Source: Shinella kummerowiae
Lineage (GTDB): Bacteria > Pseudomonadota > Alphaproteobacteria > Rhizobiales > Rhizobiaceae
DNA: 64,000 bases
Reading direction: 5' to 3'
NCBI RefSeq assembly: GCF_009827055.1
Contig: NZ_WUMK01000017.1
Coordinates: 1-64,000, forward strand
Below the pieces are notes generated by a model. The model saw only the letters and a program-made list of their open reading frames with translations, had not been told where the DNA came from and made no database searches. Shown here in pieces: positions 61,455 to 64,000 of the stretch. The number at the start of each line of letters is the position of its first letter. Within the stretch, counting starts at the first letter, position 1. Made by a program: the position numbers and the translations under genes.

Positions 61455-61532
61455 CTATCGCAGGAAGAGAACAAGCAGGATGACGATCGGCAAGGGAATG
61501 CCGAGAAGCCAGAGAAGAATACCGCGACCCAT
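61455..61532 (-). CDS. 25-residue membrane micropeptide
   Basis: ATG 61532 with GGAGGT at proper spacing opens a 25-codon gene whose product starts 'MGRGILLWLLGIPLPIVILL' and ends after one membrane helix with Arg. Very similar tiny proteins, glycine-arginine then a hydrophobic helix with Ile-Pro, are known in alphaproteobacteria. It lies nine bases before the PhnA-like gene, so both are one unit under the promoter at 61582-61606. Confidence 0.75.
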   Translation of the reverse strand: MGRGILLWLLGIPLPIVILLVLFLR

Positions 61533-61581
61533 ATTAAGACCTCCAATTGCCTGCGAGCGAATGTTCGCAGCATGGTGCGTC

Positions 61582-61606
61582 AACTCTTTGAAACGGCTGA
61601 TGTTCC
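61582..61606 (-). promoter_or_regulatory. Candidate EcfG promoter of the micropeptide/PhnA-like unit
   Basis: Minus-strand GGAAC-16 bases-AGTT, 50 bases upstream of ATG 61532. Confidence 0.55.
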
Positions 61607-61651
61607 ACGGAACGTTGACCATGGCGGAGGCTTAGGCCTCCAACACGGCGC

Positions 61652-62161
61652 TTAAAGATCAACTTTGGCGTTTTCGCCCACATCGGGTTTCGTTCCGGCC
61701 ACCGCGGCCATCACCATCTTTGCTGTCGCCACGAGTTTCCCAGGACTGTCCCATAGCTCGGCTTCGTCAGGAACAACGGTTATCAATCGGATCTCGGGAT
61801 CCTGTGCGTTGTTCCACCAGGCCTTGTCGGTCTTCTCCCAAAGCCGTTCAATCGTTGGCCGGTCATTGCTGACCTTTGCATGGCCCGATATCGTCACATA
61901 TTTGTAGCCGCTGTTGTTGCTCCAGGCCATGGTGACCTTTGGGAATCGTTCAAGCTGATCATTCTTGGCGCCGTCGGCATTGACCAGAAAGTGGATGGCG
62001 TTCTCCTCGCGATGGACCCGCGCTGATAAGGGCCTGGCGCGGGTATATTCTCCGTCCCATGTCACGAACATGCAGACGTCAATATCTTTGGCAAGCTCCC
62101 AGACGCGGTCGATAGCCTCTTCGTTTGAGAGGTCGGATTTCTGTTCCTTACGGTGTGACAT
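61652..62161 (-). CDS. Pyridoxamine 5'-phosphate oxidase-like general stress protein
   Basis: A 169-residue split-barrel flavin-type protein. 'CMFVTWDGEYTRARPLSARV', 'AIHFLVNADGAKNDQLERFP', 'YVTISGHAKVSNDRPTIERL' and 'WEKTDKAWW' match the 'general stress protein 26' group of pyridoxamine oxidase-like proteins. It probably binds FMN or F420-like cofactor; enzymatic role unknown. Candidate EcfG promoter at 62192-62217. Confidence 0.9.
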   Translation of the reverse strand: MSHRKEQKSDLSNEEAIDRVWELAKDIDVCMFVTWDGEYTRARPLSARVHREENAIHFLVNADGAKNDQLERFPKVTMAWSNNSGYKYVTISGHAKVSNDRPTIERLWEKTDKAWWNNAQDPEIRLITVVPDEAELWDSPGKLVATAKMVMAAVAGTKPDVGENAKVDL

Positions 62162-62191
62162 CGTAAATCCTCGTTCCAGTTGGCCGAGCTA

Positions 62192-62217
62192 AACGCGTAT
62201 GGGCCGCGGGACGTTCC
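62192..62217 (-). promoter_or_regulatory. Candidate EcfG promoter of the stress oxidase-like gene
   Basis: Minus-strand GGAAC-17 bases-CGTT, 31 bases upstream of ATG 62161. Confidence 0.6.
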
Positions 62218-62502
62218 GCGGCATCATAGGTACTCTTCTCGCGACGCGGAGAGCGTGCAGGCGCTCCGAAGAAAGTCAGATGCAACCTCGTGACGTCTCG
62301 ATTTCGATGGGGCAGATGCCGGTAGGTTCTCTCGCACAAGATTTCAACCGCCGTGCAAAGCGACTCGTGTTCGAGCGGAAGGAAGGCCCCTATCGTGAGC
62401 GCAATGGAGACACAGTTGTAGGCTGCAGCCGCGTCCGCCCAAATGGGCCGCATGTCAGTATCAGCCCCCTTTTCATCAGTCAAAAATCTATCGACTGCGC
62501 AT
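62218..62502. other. Intergenic stretch between two stress promoters
   Basis: No frame with ribosome site and family character on either strand. It separates the divergent EcfG-type promoters at 62192 and 62503 and may hold regulatory sites. Confidence 0.35.
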
Positions 62503-62527
62503 GGAACTTAGCGGGGTCGTTCGAGTT
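62503..62527 (+). promoter_or_regulatory. Candidate EcfG promoter of the exported stress protein
   Basis: Plus-strand GGAAC-16 bases-AGTT, 39 bases before ATG 62567. Confidence 0.6.
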
Positions 62528-62566
62528 TTCAGGCTGAGCCTATTCGGCTGAAACGAGGATAACATC

Positions 62567-62884
62567 ATGAAAAAGCTTATTTTTGCCGCCGCGCTTGTCG
62601 GCGCGTCGACGTTTGGCGCCTATGCCCAAACCTCCACCACGCAGGCGACCGACGGCGATACACCGGCTGTCGCGACGCCCGACAGCAAGAATGCGACGGC
62701 GCCTGTTGAGGGCGCCAACAGCTTCACAGAGGACCAGGCGAAGGAGCGCATAGTCGAGGCCGGCTATGCCGATATCATTGGCCTGAAGCTCGACGACAAG
62801 GGCGTCTGGCGCGGCGCGGCAATGAAGGACGGCAACTCTGTGAATGTCGCGCTCGACTACCAGGGCAATATCGTCGCCAACTAA
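62567..62884 (+). CDS. Exported PepSY-like stress protein
   Basis: A 105-residue periplasmic protein. Signal peptide 'MKKLIFAAALVGASTFGAYA' (cleavage after Ala20), a Thr/Ala/Asp-rich linker, then 'AKERIVEAGYADIIGLKLDD' and 'GVWRGAAMKDGNSVNVALDY', a PepSY-like alpha-beta unit. It has the same plan as the exported protein at 37486. Followed by the glycine-rich stress gene 21 bases later, so they may share an operon under the promoter at 62503. Confidence 0.82.
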   Translation: MKKLIFAAALVGASTFGAYAQTSTTQATDGDTPAVATPDSKNATAPVEGANSFTEDQAKERIVEAGYADIIGLKLDDKGVWRGAAMKDGNSVNVALDYQGNIVAN

Positions 62885-62905
62885 TCCAAATCGGAGGAAA
62901 TTTCC

Positions 62906-63499
62906 ATGAAGACCGTAACCGGACTTTTTGACGACTATTCGGATGCAAGCGCAGCAGTCAGCGCCCTTGAAGCGCGCGGCGTGCCGTCCGACGACATCAG
63001 CATCGTCTCGAACAATGCCGACGATCGCTACACCAAGGAGACCAATGCGGCGGAAGGCGCCGGCGCTGGTGCCGGTATCGGCGCCGCGGTCGGTGGTGTC
63101 GGCGGTCTCCTGACGGGCCTTGGTATCATGGCGATCCCGGGCGTGGGTCCGGTCGTCGCGGCCGGCTGGCTCGCTGCTACAGCAGCGGGCGCCGCCGCCG
63201 GCGCCGTTGCCGGCGGCGCAGCGGGTGGCCTCATCGGTGCGATGACCGAATCCGGCGTCTCCGAAGAGCATGCCCATGTCTATGCCGAGGGTGTGCGCCG
63301 CGGCGGCACGCTTGTCACGGCGCGCGTCGATGACAGCGTCTACGCCGATGCCGAAGCAATTCTGCGCCGGTCCAACTGGGTTGATCCGGACGTCCGCCGC
63401 GCGGCCTATGCCGAACAGGGCTGGACTCGCTTCGACGAAACGCTCGATCCCTATGGCCCAGCCGAGATCGAGAAGGAGCGCCTTCGCTACCGGCGATAA
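62906..63499 (+). CDS. Glycine-rich general stress protein (17M-like)
   Basis: A 197-residue protein. The N-terminal 'TVTGLFDDYSDASAAVSALE' and 'ARGVPSDDISIVSN' is the alpha-beta domain of general stress protein 17M. The middle is a Gly/Ala-rich hydrophobic stretch ('GAAVGGVGGLLTGLGIMAIP', 'AAGAVAGGAAGGLIGAMTES'), resembling a glycine-zipper that could insert into membranes. The C-terminal 'VYAEGVRRGGTLVTARVDD' closes the domain. AGGA lies before the ATG. General-stress regulon member by analogy. Confidence 0.85.
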   Translation: MKTVTGLFDDYSDASAAVSALEARGVPSDDISIVSNNADDRYTKETNAAEGAGAGAGIGAAVGGVGGLLTGLGIMAIPGVGPVVAAGWLAATAAGAAAGAVAGGAAGGLIGAMTESGVSEEHAHVYAEGVRRGGTLVTARVDDSVYADAEAILRRSNWVDPDVRRAAYAEQGWTRFDETLDPYGPAEIEKERLRYRR

Positions 63500-63508
63500 G
63501 CGTGATGT

Positions 63509-63542
63509 GCCGGCGACAGGGGAAGTCTCTTTTGTCGCCGGC
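63509..63542 (+). terminator. Hairpin after the stress operon
   Basis: 10-bp inverted repeat GCCGGCGACA / TGTCGCCGGC with a 14-base loop, 10 bases after the stop of the stress gene. There is no long T run after it, so termination strength is uncertain. Bases up to 63737 hold no gene. Confidence 0.45.
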
Positions 63543-63737
63543 CTTCCAGTCAATCCCGGGCCATACGTCATCCTCCGGGGAAGGCAAATGAAGCTTTCGG
63601 AGCGCCGAAACTCCACCCCGGCTTCTTTAACCGGTCGCACGACAGAATTGCCATTTTCCCGGCCGTTGGCTTGCGCATGATGAAACCTCTCCGTCAAAGC
63701 GGCGTTGTCCTGGATGACATAAACCTTCGAGGACAAC

Positions 63738-63965
63738 ATGGCCAACGATAGCGTAATCCCAAGGACAGGCGAACTGCGCAGCATCCTCGACGAGAAACTG
63801 ACCGCCCTCATGCGCGAAATGCAGGACGCGAACTGGGCCGCCGAGGAAGTCGCTTTTGCGTTGCAGGCCGTCTTGAAGGAAAGGTGGATCGACAAGGCTA
63901 TGGCGCTCCGGGCTGCCCGCAGTAATGTCCCGGAAGATTTTGTGTCCGACGGAAACGAAGGCTGA
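63738..63965 (+). CDS. Small hypothetical helical protein
   Basis: A 75-residue soluble helical protein, 'MANDSVIPRTGELRSILDEK' at the start, with 'LTALMREMQDANWAAEEVAF' and 'ALQAVLKERWIDKAMALRAA'. Short proteins of this build are common near stress genes in rhizobia. A weak ribosome site (GAGGACAAC) precedes the ATG. The next gene begins 28 bases later. Confidence 0.65.
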   Translation: MANDSVIPRTGELRSILDEKLTALMREMQDANWAAEEVAFALQAVLKERWIDKAMALRAARSNVPEDFVSDGNEG

Positions 63966-63993
63966 TTCACCTGAAGGCGTGTGGGAGGATGTT

Positions 63994-64000
63994 ATGAGCA
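63994..64000 (+). CDS. Start of a further gene, cut by the right edge
   Basis: GGGAGGATGTT directly precedes an ATG (Met-Ser), so a new gene probably begins here and runs off the window. Too little to identify. Confidence 0.5.

Noticed and set aside
62199-62537. 112-codon plus-strand frame between stress genes
   Set aside because: No ribosome site, no recognisable pattern, and it overlaps two promoter-like boxes; treated as intergenic.
1-64000. Prophage, integrative element attachment sites, tRNA or origin of replication
   Set aside because: No phage structural genes, integrase, tRNA cloverleaf or repABC-like genes could be recognised on either strand.

Overview
The window looks like accessory DNA, plausibly plasmid or chromid, from a Rhizobiaceae alphaproteobacterium (Rhizobium, Agrobacterium, Ensifer or Shinella type). 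The evidence is high GC, small-protein families typical of this group (DUF982, DUF6894, DUF2934, DUF892), a bacteriophytochrome next to HWE-type kinases, an Lsr system of the rhizobial kind, and GGAAC-N16/17-xGTT boxes resembling the promoters of the alphaproteobacterial general stress sigma factor EcfG. No rRNA, tRNA, CRISPR array or replication origin was seen. Many broken genes and insertion-sequence scars show repeated rearrangement.

Layout. 1-7.4 kb: light and two-component signalling, with a hybrid histidine kinase cut by the left edge, a lone receiver, then bphP, a receiver and a receiver-HWE kinase, followed by another receiver on the opposite strand. 7.4-15.6 kb: a field of very small genes (several DUF982 proteins, an orphan acyl carrier protein, a SinR/Cas2-like protein, tiny membrane proteins) interspersed with copies of a 152-bp repeat and gene remnants. 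15.7-20.9 kb: a complete peptide/nickel-type ABC transporter operon. 21-25 kb: an IS110-type element, a RES toxin/Xre antitoxin pair with a palindromic operator, an alpha/beta hydrolase with a divergent ArsR regulator, and a LysR scrap. 25.1-34.1 kb: an autoinducer-2 (Lsr) locus made of lsrACDB plus a class II aldolase on the minus strand, facing lsrR-lsrK-lsrG on the plus strand. lsrK carries an in-frame amber codon. 34.3-37.3 kb: scars of IS6, IS5, an aminoglycoside phosphotransferase and a LysR gene, around a small EthD gene and the third repeat copy.

37.5-41.8 kb: small stress or periplasmic proteins, a DUF2231 membrane protein overlapping a PQQ-type sugar dehydrogenase lipoprotein, and a second Asp-nucleophile hydrolase. 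42-47.5 kb: a caa3-type cytochrome oxidase operon on the minus strand (coxB with fused cytochrome c, a ctaD-ctaE fusion, a membrane protein, ctaG-like, tri-haem cytochrome c). 47.7-49.7 kb: an HxlR-SCP2 regulator divergent from an acyl-CoA dehydrogenase. 49.8-51.3 kb: decayed cupin, DUF72 and 3-methyladenine glycosylase genes. 51.4-55 kb: two sensor kinases. 55.2-64 kb: a general-stress island with KatE catalase, ferritin-like DUF892, PRC-barrel, DUF2934, HVA1-like, PHB-depolymerase-like esterase, PhnA-like membrane protein, pyridoxamine-oxidase-like stress protein and glycine-rich stress protein, with five candidate EcfG promoters.

Reading the parts together: the cell would sense red light (bphP and partners) and import AI-2 made by other bacteria, although the lsrK defect may uncouple import from derepression. 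It would respire with an extra caa3 oxidase and mount an EcfG-driven stress response. The small-gene field and IS scars are the most plastic part. All functional statements come from reading translated motifs, with no database search.
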